Shown here one piece after another: positions 1 to 12,680 of a DNA stretch of 64,000 bases (positions are counted from its first letter, which is position 1; each line of letters starts with the position of its first letter). A program made the translations under genes and the position numbers. Below the pieces are notes generated by a model. That model had not been told where the DNA came from. It was given only the letters and a program-made list of their open reading frames with translations, and did not search any database. This stretch comes from Siphonodentalium dalli. Its lineage: Eukaryota; Mollusca; Scaphopoda; Gadilida; Siphonodentaliidae. The stretch is taken from assembly GCA_032622095.1 (NCBI GenBank), contig CP136068.1, forward strand, positions 115,307,509 through 115,371,508, given 5' to 3'.

Positions 1-3000
1 GTCTTAAAGTGACTACTGTAGCAGTGGGTCTGAGGGTCAAAATGTTTTATGTCAAAAACATAGAAAAAATAATAAAATAAGCATACTTTGTTCTTATAAA
101 ACTGATAATTTTTATCATCCTAATTATAGTCCAGGAGATCGACCCCAAGAAATAACAAATGTTGCTCATTTTGACGGACAAGTGCTATCCGGTCTAATTT
201 TGTAGTAAAATATATGTAGATAACGAAAATCCATGATAGCAGTGGTGAATTTGTAGCTTAATTGGCGAAAAACGTGTTTTTATTGACCTACCCGACGACC
301 GAAAATGAAAGAATTTTCCGGCGACATCATAGTACTACTAGTAGTCCGGGAGCTTATATGGGTACCCGTGCACCACCTGGGACTTAACTTCTCCCCACCC
401 ATTTTGTTCCTTATTATGTCCTTCAACTTTTAAGCAATGTTAACAAGAAAAAAAAGTGGCCGTATAGACTCCAGACAAAATGGCGTCCATCATGGCCGCC
501 GTTTTTCAGACCAGACCCTAAGTCAGTTTTATGCAAATTATAGCGGTGAAAATCTTGTAAAATGTATACAAATGTATATATTTTCGTGAAGCTAAGACAT
601 AATGTCACTTTTTTGGGGCAAAATTGAAACTCACCATCCAAGATGGCCACCAAAATGGGCGCCGGAAGTTGAAAATATGACCTTTTTTTTTTACAAATAT
701 CTTCTAGATCGATTCATGCTGTTTGGAACTGGTTGAGTAATGCGACTTTATTTTTTATTTTGTATATTAACTGATTATTGGGGCAATTAAATGTGCACTT
801 TTTGGCGTCCTAGCCCCTTCGTTCCTCAAAAATTCGAATTTACAGAACGCGGTATAAAATTTCACAAAAAAATCACAATTGGGATTATAGTCATATTTTA
901 ACAAGAAATTAACAGAACTTTGTAATGTAAGTGATGCATATGATTATACCTATGAATATTCCAACTCACTGGAACCAAAATTCTTACTTTGGCTCAAAAT
1001 GGCTGCCAAAATGGCTGCCAAAATATGGAAAATGGTAAATATTGCCCCAGCGTGTCCTGCAATCGATTACAAGTTGTGGATGATGTACCAAATTGGCTAT
1101 TCCGCCTTCTATAAATTGAATACTAACATGTCTGATGTACCATGGTTAATTGTTACTATTGTCACCACTGACATCACCAAAACTTGACTTAAATATCGGC
1201 AAAAATTAACTTGTCATGTTTGGACCATTTTTTCAATTAAAATGTAACTATCTTTGGGTTGAAAGGTGTTTATTGTTTTGGTCTATATTAAATGTGTCAC
1301 ACTACGGGATTTATAGAAAGCTCTCGGGGGGGGGGGAGAGAACGGCAACAAGCCATATTTCCAACTAAATCCTGAACAATTACCCATAAATCTGCTGTGG
1401 TTAAGTGGTCAATTACTTTGGGCATAACTGTATGCGAGTATTCAACTAAAAGCCATATTCGATTTTGATTTAGGGAGTTTTGATTACTGAAAGTAAAATC
1501 TCGATTATTTCAACAAATTTCCTATTCAAATTAGCAATGGGAAATTTGAATACTTTCTTGATTCAGTTCTAGAATTTTTTAGTTTCAAGTTATGACCCCT
1601 TGCTGATACAATGATGCATAAGGTATCAACATACAAGTTACTAGAAGCACTTTTGATATATTGTGACAAGCTCTTGAGCTCAAAAATACAATTTTCACGG
1701 CTGTGAATAAAATATTTTATACCTGCGAAGCCAAAGAAATAGTAATTTGGGAGCATTACACATGTAATTCCGATCATGCATCTTTAAGCTCTCTATACAT
1801 GTAGCTGACATTATATGTGCAAAGATTAATCAGATGAGAATCATTTCTTCAATTCAAACCATGTTCAGTCTTAAAGTGACTACTGTAGCAGTGGGTCTGA
1901 GGGTCAAAATGTTTTATGTCAAAAACATAGAAAAAATAATAAAATAAGCATACTTTGTTCTTATAAAACTGATCATTTTTATCATCCTAATTATAGTCCA
2001 GGAGATCGACCCCAAGAAATAACAAATGTTGCTCATTTTGACGGACAAGTGCTATCCGGTCTAATTTTGTAGTAAAATATATGTAGATAACGAAAATCCA
2101 TGATAGCAGTGGTGAATTTGTAGCTTAATTGGCGAAAAACGTGTTTTTATTGACCTACCCGACGACCGAAAATGAAAGAATTTTCCGGCGACATCATAGT
2201 ACTACTAGTAGTCCGGGAGCTTATATGGGTACCCTTGCACCACCTGGGACTTAACTTCTCCCCACCCATTTTGTTCCTTATTATGTCCTTCAACTTTTAA
2301 GCAATGTTAACAAGAAAAAAAAGTGGCCGTATAGACTCCAGACAAAATGGCGTCCATCATGGCCGCCGTTTTTCAGACCAGACCCTAAGTCAGTTTTATG
2401 CAAATTATAGCGGTGAAAATCTTGTAAAATGTATACAAATGTATATATTTTCGTGAAGCTAAGACATAATGTCACTTTTTTGGGGCAAAATTGAAACTCA
2501 CCATCCAAGATGGCCACCAAAATGGGCGCCGGAAGTTGAAAATATGACTTTTTTTTTTACAAATATCTTCTAGATCGATTCATGCTGTTTGGAACTGGTT
2601 GAGTAATGCGACTTTATTTTTTATTTTGTATATTAACTGATCATTGGGGCAATTAAATGTGCACTTTTTGGCGTCCTAGCCCCTTCGTTCCTCAAAAATT
2701 CGAATTTACAGAACGCGGTATAAAATTTCACAAAAAAATCACAATTGGGATTATAGTCATATTTTAACAAGAAATTAACAGAACTTTGTAATGTAAGTGA
2801 TGCATATGATTATACCTATGAATATTCCAACTCACTGGAACCAAAATTCTTACTTTGGCTCAAAATGGCTGCCAAAATGGCTGCCAAAATATGGAAAATG
2901 GTAAATATTGCCCCAGCGTGTCCTGCAATCGATTACAAGTTGTGGATGATGTACCAAATTGGCTATTCCGCCTTCTATAAATTGAATACTAACATGTCTG

Positions 3001-6000
3001 ATGTACCATGGTTAATTGTTACTATTGTCACCACTGACATCACCAAAACTTGACTTAAATATCGGCAAAAATTAACTTGTCATGTTTGGACCATTTTTTC
3101 AATTAAAATGTAACTATCTTTGGGTTGAAAGGTGTTTATTGTTTTGGTCTATATTAAATGTGTCACACTACGGGATTTATAGAAAGCTCTCGGGGGGGGG
3201 GGGAATGAGAGAACGGCAACAAGCCATATTTCCAACTAAATCCTGAACAATTACCCATAAATCTGCTGTGGTTAAGTGGTCAATTACTTTGGGCATAACT
3301 GTATGCGAGTATTCAACTAAAAGCCATATTCGATTTTGATTTAGGGAGTTTTGATTACTGAAAGTAAAATCTCGATTATTTCAACAAATTTCCTATTCAA
3401 ATTAGCAATGGGAAATTTGAATACTTTCTTGATTCAGTTCTAGAATTTTTTAGTTTCAAGTTATGACCCCTTGCTGATACAATGATGCATAAGGTATCAA
3501 CATACAAGTTACTAGAAGCACTTTTGATATATTGTGACAAGCTCTTGAGCTCAAAAATACAATTTTCACGGCTGTGAATAAAATATTTTATACCTGCGAA
3601 GCCAAAGAAATAGTAATTTGGGAGCATTACACATGTAATTCCGATCATGCATCTTTAAGCTCTCTATACATGTAGCTGACATTATATGTGCAAAGATTAA
3701 TCAGATGAGAATCATTTCTTCAATTCAAACCATGTTCAGTCTTAAAGTGACTACTGTAGCAGTGGGTCTGAGGGTCAAAATGTTTTATGTCAAAAACATA
3801 GAAAAAATAATAAAATAAGCATACTTTGTTCTTATAAAACTGATAATTTTTATCATCCTAATTATAGTCCAGGAGATCGACCCCAAGAAATAACAAATGT
3901 TGCTCATTTTGACGGACAAGTGCTATCCGGTCTAATTTTGTAGTAAAATATATGTAGATAACGAAAATCCATGATAGCAGTGGTGAATTTGTAGCTTAAT
4001 TGGCGAAAAACGTGTTTTTATTGACCTACCCGACGACCGAAAATGAAAGAATTTTCCGGCGACATCATAGTACTACTAGTAGTCCGGGAGCTTATATGGG
4101 TACCCGTGCACCACCTGGGACTTAACTTCTCCCCACCCATTTTGTTCCTTATTATGTCCTTCAACTTTTAAGCAATGTTAACAAGAAAAAAAAGTGGCCG
4201 TATAGACTCCAGACAAAATGGCGTCCATCATGGCCGCCGTTTTTCAGACCAGACCCTAAGTCAGTTTTATGCAAATTATAGCGGTGAAAATCTTGTAAAA
4301 TGTATACAAATGTATATATTTTCGTGAAGCTAAGACATAATGTCACTTTTTTGGGGCAAAATTGAAACTCACCATCCAAGATGGCCACCAAAATGGGCGC
4401 CGGAAGTTGAAAATATGACCTTTTTTTTTTACAAATATCTTCTAGATCGATTCATGCTGTTTGGAACTGGTTGAGTAATGCGACTTTATTTTTTATTTTG
4501 TATATTAACTGATTATTGGGGCAATTAAATGTGCACTTTTTGGCGTCCTAGCCCCTTCGTTCCTCAAAAATTCGAATTTACAGAACGCGGTATAAAATTT
4601 CACAAAAAAATCACAATTGGGATTATAGTCATATTTTAACAAGAAATTAACAGAACTTTGTAATGTAAGTGATGCATATGATTATACCTATGAATATTCC
4701 AACTCACTGGAACCAAAATTCTTACTTTGGCTCAAAATGGCTGCCAAAATGGCTGCCAAAATATGGAAAATGGTAAATATTGCCCCAGCGTGTCCTGCAA
4801 TCGATTACAAGTTGTGGATGATGTACCAAATTGGCTATTCCGCCTTCTATAAATTGAATACTAACATGTCTGATGTACCATGGTTAATTGTTACTATTGT
4901 CACCACTGACATCACCAAAACTTGACTTAAATATCGGCAAAAATTAACTTGTCATGTTTGGACCATTTTTTCAATTAAAATGTAACTATCTTTGGGTTGA
5001 AAGGTGTTTATTGTTTTGGTCTATATTAAATGTGTCACACTACGGGATTTATAGAAAGCTCTCGGGGGGGGGGGAGAGAACGGCAACAAGCCATATTTCC
5101 AACTAAATCCTGAACAATTACCCATAAATCTGCTGTGGTTAAGTGGTCAATTACTTTGGGCATAACTGTATGCGAGTATTCAACTAAAAGCCATATTCGA
5201 TTTTGATTTAGGGAGTTTTGATTACTGAAAGTAAAATCTCGATTATTTCAACAAATTTCCTATTCAAATTAGCAATGGGAAATTTGAATACTTTCTTGAT
5301 TCAGTTCTAGAATTTTTTAGTTTCAAGTTATGACCCCTTGCTGATACAATGATGCATAAGGTATCAACATACAAGTTACTAGAAGCACTTTTGATATATT
5401 GTGACAAGCTCTTGAGCTCAAAAATACAATTTTCACGGCTGTGAATAAAATATTTTATACCTGCGAAGCCAAAGAAATAGTAATTTGGGAGCATTACACA
5501 TGTAATTCCGATCATGCATCTTTAAGCTCTCTATACATGTAGCTGACATTATATGTGCAAAGATTAATCAGATGAGAATCATTTCTTCAATTCAAACCAT
5601 GTTCAGTCTTAAAGTGACTACTGTAGCAGTGGGTCTGAGGGTCAAAATGTTTTATGTCAAAAACATAGAAAAAATAATAAAATAAGCATACTTTGTTCTT
5701 ATAAAACTGATCATTTTTATCATCCTAATTATAGTCCAGGAGATCGACCCCAAGAAATAACAAATGTTGCTCATTTTGACGGACAAGTGCTATCCGGTCT
5801 AATTTTGTAGTAAAATATATGTAGATAACGAAAATCCATGATAGCAGTGGTGAATTTGTAGCTTAATTGGCGAAAAACGTGTTTTTATTGACCTACCCGA
5901 CGACCGAAAATGAAAGAATTTTCCGGCGACATCATAGTACTACTAGTAGTCCGGGAGCTTATATGGGTACCCTTGCACCACCTGGGACTTAACTTCTCCC

Positions 6001-8428
6001 CACCCATTTTGTTCCTTATTATGTCCTTCAACTTTTAAGCAATGTTAACAAGAAAAAAAAGTGGCCGTATAGACTCCAGACAAAATGGCGTCCATCATGG
6101 CCGCCGTTTTTCAGACCAGACCCTAAGTCAGTTTTATGCAAATTATAGAGGTGAAAATCTTGTAAAATGTATACAAATGTATATATTTTCGTGAAGCTAA
6201 GACATAATGTCACTTTTTTGGGGCAAAATTGAAACTCACCATCCAAGATGGCCACCAAAATGGGCGCCGGAAGTTGAAAATATGACTTTTTTTTTTACAA
6301 ATATCTTCTAGATCGATTCATGCTGTTTGGAACTGGTTGAGTAATGCGACTTTATTTTTTATTTTGTATATTAACTGATTATTGGGGCAATTAAATGTGC
6401 ACTTTTTGGCGTCCTAGCCCCTTCGTTCCTCAAAAATTCGAATTTACAGAACGCGGTATAAAATTTCACAAAAAAATCACAATTGGGATTATAGTCATAT
6501 TTTAACAAGAAATTAACAGAACTTTGTAATGTAAGTGATGCATATGATTATACCTATGAATATTCCAACTCACTGGAACCAAAATTCTTACTTTGGCTCA
6601 AAATGGCTGCCAAAATGGCTGCCAAAATATGGAAAATGGTAAATATTGCCCCAGCGTGTCCTGCAATCGATTACAAGTTGTGGATGATGTACCAAATTGG
6701 CTATTCCGCCTTCTATAAATTGAATACTAACATGTCTGATGTACCATGGTTAATTGTTACTATTGTCACCACTGACATCACCAAAACTTGACTTAAATAT
6801 CGGCAAAAATTTACTTGTCATGTTTGGACCATTTTTTCAATTAAAATGTAACTATCTTTGGGTTGAAATGTGTTTATTGTTTTGGTCTATATTAAATGTG
6901 TCACACTACGGGATTTATAGAAAGCTCTCGGGGGGGGGAGAGAACGGCAACAAGCCATATTTCCAACTAAATCCTGAACAATTACCCATAAATCTGCTGT
7001 GGTTAAGTGGTCAATTACTTTGGGCATAACTGTATGCGAGTATTCAACTAAAAGCCATATTCGATTTTGATTTAGGGAGTTTTGATTACTGAAAGTAAAA
7101 TTTCGATTATTTCAACAAATTTCCTATTCAAATTAGCAATGGGAAATTTGAATACTTTCTTGATTCAGTTCTAGAATTTTTTAGTTTCAAGTTATGACCC
7201 CTTGCTGATACAATGATGCATAAGGTATCAACATACACGTTACTAGAAGCACTTTTGATATATTGTGACAAGCTCTTGAGCTCAAAAATACAATTTTCAC
7301 GGCTGTGAATAAAATATTTTATACCTGCGAAGCCAAAGAAATAGTAATTTGGGAGCATTACACATGTAATTCCGATCATGCATCTTTAAGCTCTCTATAC
7401 ATGTAGCTGACATTATATGTGCAAAGATTAATCAGATGAGAATCATTTCTTCAATTCAAACCATGTTCAGTCTTAAAGTGACTACTGTAGCAGTGGGTCT
7501 GAGGGTCAAAATGTTTTATGTCAAAAACATAGAAAAAATAATAAAATAAGCATACTTTGTTCTTATAAAACTGATAATTTTTATCATCCTAATTATAGTC
7601 CAGGAGATCGACCCCAAGAAATAACAAATGTTGCTCATTTTGACGGACAAGTGCTATCCGGTCTAATTTTGTAGTAAAATATATGTAGATAACGAAAATC
7701 CATGATAGCAGTGGTGAATTTGTAGCTTAATTGGCGAAAAACGTGTTTTTATTGACCTACCCGACGATGGGCGCCGGAAGTTGAAAATATGACTCTTTTT
7801 TTTACAAATATCTTCTAGATCGATTCATGCTGTTTGGAACTGGTTGAGTAATGCGACTTTATTTTTTATTTTGTATATTAACTGATCATTGGGGCAATTA
7901 AATGTGCACTTTTTGGCGTCCTAGCCCCTTCGTTCCTCAAAAATTCGAATTTACAGAACGCGGTATAAAATTTCACAAAAAAATCACAATTGGGATTATA
8001 GTCATATTTTAACAAGAAATTAACAGAACTTTGTAATGTAAGTGATGCATATGATTATACCTATGAATAAACCAACTCACTGGAACCAAAATTCTTACTT
8101 TGGCTCAAAATGGCTGCCAAAATGGCTGCCAAAATATGGAAAATGGTAAATATTGCCCCAGCGTGTCCTGCAATCGATTACAAGTTGTGGATGATGTACC
8201 AAATTGGCTATTCCGCCTTCTATAAATTGAATACTAACATGTCTGATGTACCATGGTTAATTGTTACTATTGTCACCACTGACATCACCAAAACTTGACT
8301 TAAATATCGGCAAAAATTAACTTGTCATGTTTGGACCATTTTTTCAATTAAAATGTAACTATCTTTGGGTTGAAAGGTGTTTATTGTTTTGGTCTATATT
8401 AAATGTGTCACACTACGGGATTTATAGA
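1..8428. repeat. Satellite array, ~1.87 kb unit, about 4.5 copies
   Basis: The unit beginning GTCTTAAAGTGACTACTG restarts at 1, 1868, 3739, 5606 and 7470, giving periods of 1867, 1871, 1867 and 1864 bases. Copies are nearly identical; differences are single bases, the length of a poly-G tract (near 1325, 3192, 5064 and 6929) and one deletion in the last copy. The array probably continues left of the window, because copy 1 begins at base 1. Short open frames (62, 76 and 83 codons) recur in the copies, but this only follows from copy identity and none resembles a known protein. Each unit holds clusters of ATGGC motifs. High identity implies recent amplification or homogenisation. Confidence 0.97.
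7470..8428. repeat. Terminal satellite copy with internal deletion and truncated end
   Basis: The last copy matches the others to CCCGACGA near 7767, then jumps to TGGGCGCCGG, losing about 357 bases (equivalent to 299-655 in copy 1). It stops at TTTATAGA (8428), just before the poly-G tract that the other copies carry after AGCTCTC. The array edge therefore lies at the hairpin-like or poly-G module of the unit. Confidence 0.9.
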
Positions 8429-8442
8429 CCAAATTGTTCGCC

Positions 8443-9525
8443 CGACAGAACTGTATACTCTCCTTAAGTAGACATGGATAAACTTTTTATATGCAGCCTG
8501 TGTCAGGGACGACGCAGTTATATAGGGTTGGGTGTAATATAGTGTGTCATTTTGACATATTTCTCGATGGGTTAATATATAATGCTAATTATGGTCTGAA
8601 ACAACTAATATCGAGATTTCTGGTGACCATTCAACGTTTGATACCATTTGATGTCCTGATGGGGTATATTTTAGAAGTTCTGACAAGCTTCGGTGCATGT
8701 CACGAAGCTTCGGTACATAGGGTGAAAAACCGCCACAGATTTGGGGTTAATGATGCAAGGTCACATTTTTCGCCAGATTTCGACAGAACTATATGCTCTC
8801 ATTAAGAAGACATGGATAAACTTCTTGTATGTAGCACTGTGTCAGGGAGGAAGCAGTTATGTAGGGTGGATGTAATATAGTGTGTCATTTTGACATAATT
8901 ACACCATGGGTTAATATATAATTCCATGATAGTTACGATCTGAAATGACTGAAATCGATGTTTATGGTGACCGTTCAACGTTTGATGCCATTTGACGGTA
9001 CGTGTCACGAAGCTTCGGTAAATTTGATGAAAAATCGCCACAGATTTGGGATTAACGATGCGAGGTCACATTTTTCGCCAGATTTTGACGGAACTGTATA
9101 CTCTCATTAAGTAGACATCGATAAACTTCTTATATGTAGCCCTGTGGCAGGGAGGGAGCAGTTATATAGTAGGTGTAATATAGTGTGTCATTGTGACATA
9201 TTCCTCGATGGGTTAATATATAACGCGATGCTAATTATGATCTGAAATTATTAATATCCGGGTTTCTGGTGACCATTCAACGTTTGTTACTGGTACCATA
9301 TGATGTCCTATGGTGGTATATTCCTGGAGCTCTGACACGTCACGAAGCATCGGTACATGTCACGAAGCTTCGGTGCATTGGATGAAAACCCGCCACAGGT
9401 TTGGGTTTAAGAATGGATTGTCAATTTTTGTTTTGCCACAGCGCTGGGAGATAAGTACCCAGGGCCACATGTTTCTTCTGATTTTGATAGCACTGTATAC
9501 TGTTATTAATAAAGATACGCCTTGA
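8443..9525. repeat. Diverged tandem repeat, ~300-400 bp unit, three copies plus a partial
   Basis: Units start near 8443, 8781, 9086 and 9485, each with a version of GACAGAACTGTATACTC, then a TAGTGTGTCATTTTGACATA block, then GTGACCATTCAACGTTTG, then CACGAAGCTTCGGT and CGCCACAGATTTGGG. Copies differ by many substitutions and indels, so this array is much older than the satellite to its left. The nearly palindromic CGAAGCTTCG core occurs once or twice per unit and again near 9687. No coding signal is evident. Confidence 0.85.
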
Positions 9526-11028
9526 TTAACTTCATGTTGAATGAACCAATCACATTATAATTTTCTATTATTGAACATTTAACTTGAATGTCATGAATAA
9601 TCAGTACATTCGTGTTTTTGTTTCGACGCCGACTGTATGCATAAATAAGATTTAAATATAGTAATATATGAATAATAATTAATGTACCGAAGCTTCGTAT
9701 CTATAGGTTACAAGCACCTAATTATTTTCCTTAGGCGACAGTGTTAACTAAAAGTCCCGCCGGCTATGGGTTAAGCCTATTTGAACTTCAAGTGGTCAAT
9801 TTTCCCTTAGAACGTCATCCGCTGCACAAGTGTGTTACAACAAACGCGCCATTTTCGGTATTTTTTTCAAACGATAATCTTGCATTTCCACAACTACCCC
9901 ATTTACTGCACAAAAATCAGCAGCATTAACATATCCAGGCCCCTTCCGTAACTTCTGGACACCACCAGACTCTTCCTGGACATCTAAACATAAAGCAGCC
10001 AGATTTTTTTGTTATGCTGACTCGAGCTTCAAGAAGCGTAACTCTATATAATTAGTTGCTTGTAACATAGAATTGTAAAGAAAATCGAACTTTGATCTTG
10101 TAAACCGCGGCAATTTTACAAAAAAAGCTTTACTGTGATACATAGAAATATAGGAGTCATTGGACATCCTATTATCTCCCAGTGGTCCTTTGACCCACAT
10201 ACCCCGTTTTAAAATTGACCATTTTTGGGGGGTAAGAAATAACACCAATACTCGATTCCTGATAACTCTGGATGCACAGTTTAGTAGAAAGATACTAATG
10301 TCTCATGTCATGCTTGTTATATACATATATACTGCACAGTGTCGCATGCCCCATGTCCATCCACTCTCTAATCGGAATATTATGACCACAAATGTGACCA
10401 CACCCGAAATTAAGGGTTTTTCATCATAATTTAATTTGTAAAATCCGACTCGCGTGCATAACGCACAGGATAGAGAGGCATATGTATACGTTTTGAAAAC
10501 TAGTTACGTATATACCATACGCCTTAAGGAATTTATCTAATTTTGAACAGTACAATGTTTAATTGGATTTGAATTAGACCCCCCCCTCAACTTAGAAAAC
10601 AAGTAGAAACCTTCTTAAATCCATTTAAAAACATTGTAGAAGCCAAGTTGTAAATATTATTTAACAATATTAAAATAATTATGGTGAATTTAACCTTAAA
10701 ATCATACTAAGATGAAATGGTTGCAATTTGGACGATTTTGTGTAAAAAAGTTTTTAAAAATGTTAAAAAATTGAAAAAAACATTGATTTTTTTTAGCACA
10801 ATTAGTTATTTAACATTATTAACACAATTACTATTCAACTTAATCACCAAAATCATACTAAAATGAAATCTTTACACATTGAAAAAAAAGAAGGAAAATG
10901 TTTGGCTTAAAATGTAGAAAAATGCCCAAAAAATCGAAAAAAAAACAAAGAAGGCTACAAATTTGTTCTTGCTATCATGTTTTTTCTTCATTACCATACC
11001 TAAAACATTAAAAATAACATGGTCGCAG
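9526..11028. other. Non-coding AT-rich stretch, no gene seen
   Basis: I see no convincing coding sequence. From 10560 on it becomes very A/T-rich, with long A and T runs and a loose duplication: AAAATCATACTAA followed by ATGAAAT occurs near 10700 and 10849. A short frame at 10160-10429 has no recognisable domain. Confidence 0.5.
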
Positions 11029-11592
11029 CTTGTCCGTCAATATGAGCAACGCTACTTCCCGATCTCCTGGACTATTACCAGATATTGACAATTTGAGAAT
11101 ACATGTAGGTTAATAGATGTGTATGAACAAACAGTACAGCCGCAGTGACAGATACTAGTAAGCAAATCGCTGACAACACAATGGTTCTAGAATTGCCAGA
11201 ATTTGAGATTTGAGGAAATATATGGTACATGTACATGTACATGTGCATAATGAAAACAAGAACAAAGTTTGCTTATATTAAGTTCTCTCTGTGATTTGCT
11301 TTTGAAAGAAAAGGTATAACCCTCCGACTCACTGCGACACCCACTAATAGCTTTAACTTGAGTCTAAATTGTACGGCTACAGTAATGCCCTAAGTAATCG
11401 ACCTCTTAACCAAAGCAGAATTATGGGTAACTTTTCAGGATTTGGTCAGAAATATGGCTTGTTGTCATTTTTTGGAAAGCTCTCGCAGAGAGCTTTCCGA
11501 TGAATGGCAACAAGCCATATTTTCAATTAAATCCTGAAAAGTTGCCCATAATTCTCCTTTGGTTAAGAGATCGATTACTTAGGGCATTACTG
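11029..11592 (-). mobile_element. Foldback-type element related to the 1.87 kb satellite
   Basis: Three blocks match the satellite in reverse orientation: CTTGTCCGTCAATATGAGCA with GATCTCCTGGACTAT (11029-11085), AGAACAAAGTTTGCTTAT near 11265, and a diverged block around 11320-11356. The right part, 11380-11592, is a long hairpin whose arms match the satellite segment that follows TATAGAAAGCTCTCG. The satellite has only one arm of this hairpin, with poly-G where the other arm would start. I infer a common transposon-like ancestor; no target-site duplication was found. Confidence 0.65.
11380..11592. repeat. Near-perfect hairpin, arms ~100 bp
   Basis: The left arm starts CAGTAATGCCCTAAGTAATC and the right arm ends with its complement AGGGCATTACTG. 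The tip is GGAAAGCTCTCGCAGAGAGC followed by TTTCC. Arms differ by scattered substitutions, and there is almost no loop. Confidence 0.9.
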
Positions 11593-12591
11593 TACATGTA
11601 CTTTTAAACATAAATGATAAAATGAATAGTCTTTTAGACTCAACGAAAAATTAATATGACTTCTGAATTTCTGATGTGAGCTGCTATGACATTATTAGGT
11701 GCTTAAGTAACTGTTCCGTAGCAGGTGCTATGCGAGGAAAGCTACCGTAGAAGCGGCTCATCAATGTTGTGCACAAGTTCTATTATTTAAAGACTTCCAA
11801 ACTTTTAACAGGGCCCCTAAGGTTCAGTATTCAACTATTCAAATAATTTTTTTCATGTTTACCAGCATGTAAATATTAAAGCCACATGTAGACTTAAAAA
11901 CTCCCCAATTATAATACTAGCTGAGGTACATGCTCGGATAAAGATTAGTAACAAACTTGATTAATTGTCAGTGTCACTTTAAGTCACATAAAATCCACAA
12001 CACCTATCTCATGACACTTTACACTTCAAGTGTCAAGTTAACCATGTGCTCATGATGTGGATCAATAAATTCAGGCCCCCTCCACATATACATGTACATG
12101 TATATGTACCGTATATGGGCATATAACAAAAATGATTTATTGGCGAAATTTGGAGATTCACTTTGAGACAGTCCACCCAGCACCCGTCCCCTCTAAGTAA
12201 AACATCATGTGGGAGAATAATGGGAACCACAAAAGAAGGGCTACATGCATAATATGTACACACATGATGGGGGTTGTAACATAATCCACTGCACATCTGT
12301 AGTTTTCTTGCCACAATATTAATGTGCTGGTATACATGTACACAGATGGCAGAAGGGCAGTGAAGTGTCTTACAATTTCCTGTGAATATGCTGCAGGTAG
12401 TGTGAGATGGTGTGATTCCGGGCCTCTTGTCTGTCTGATCAGGATTTAAAATGCCAAACTAATGACAAATAGTCAATTAAGAATAATTAATCAGAACAAA
12501 CAATTTGACAAATGATTATACATGTATGAAGTCATTAGAAATGTTACCGTATGTTAATGTTTTAGTAAGATAGTAGTACTAGTCACAGGCA
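11593..12591. other. Non-coding stretch, no gene seen
   Basis: No open frame here has a recognisable domain. Several self-complementary ACATGTACATGT runs occur, for example near 12092. Confidence 0.5.
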
Positions 12592-12680
12592 GCTAGGGAA
12601 AATTACTAAAACACCAATATAGACTACCAGTATATACCGGTAGTGCTGCGCATATTGGTATTTTAGTAATTTTCCCCAGC
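12592..12680. repeat. 89-bp hairpin (foldback)
   Basis: GGAAAATTACTAAAACACCA on the left pairs with its inverted copy TGGTATTTTAGTAATTTTCC on the right, with one mismatch in these blocks. The loop holds a second, weaker pairing, ACCAGTATATACCGGT. Flanking GCT and AGC extend the stem. Confidence 0.88.

Noticed and set aside
423-8298. Repeated short open frames (62, 76 and 83 codons) in the satellite
   Set aside because: They recur only because the copies are nearly identical DNA; no domain, codon bias or start context supports translation.
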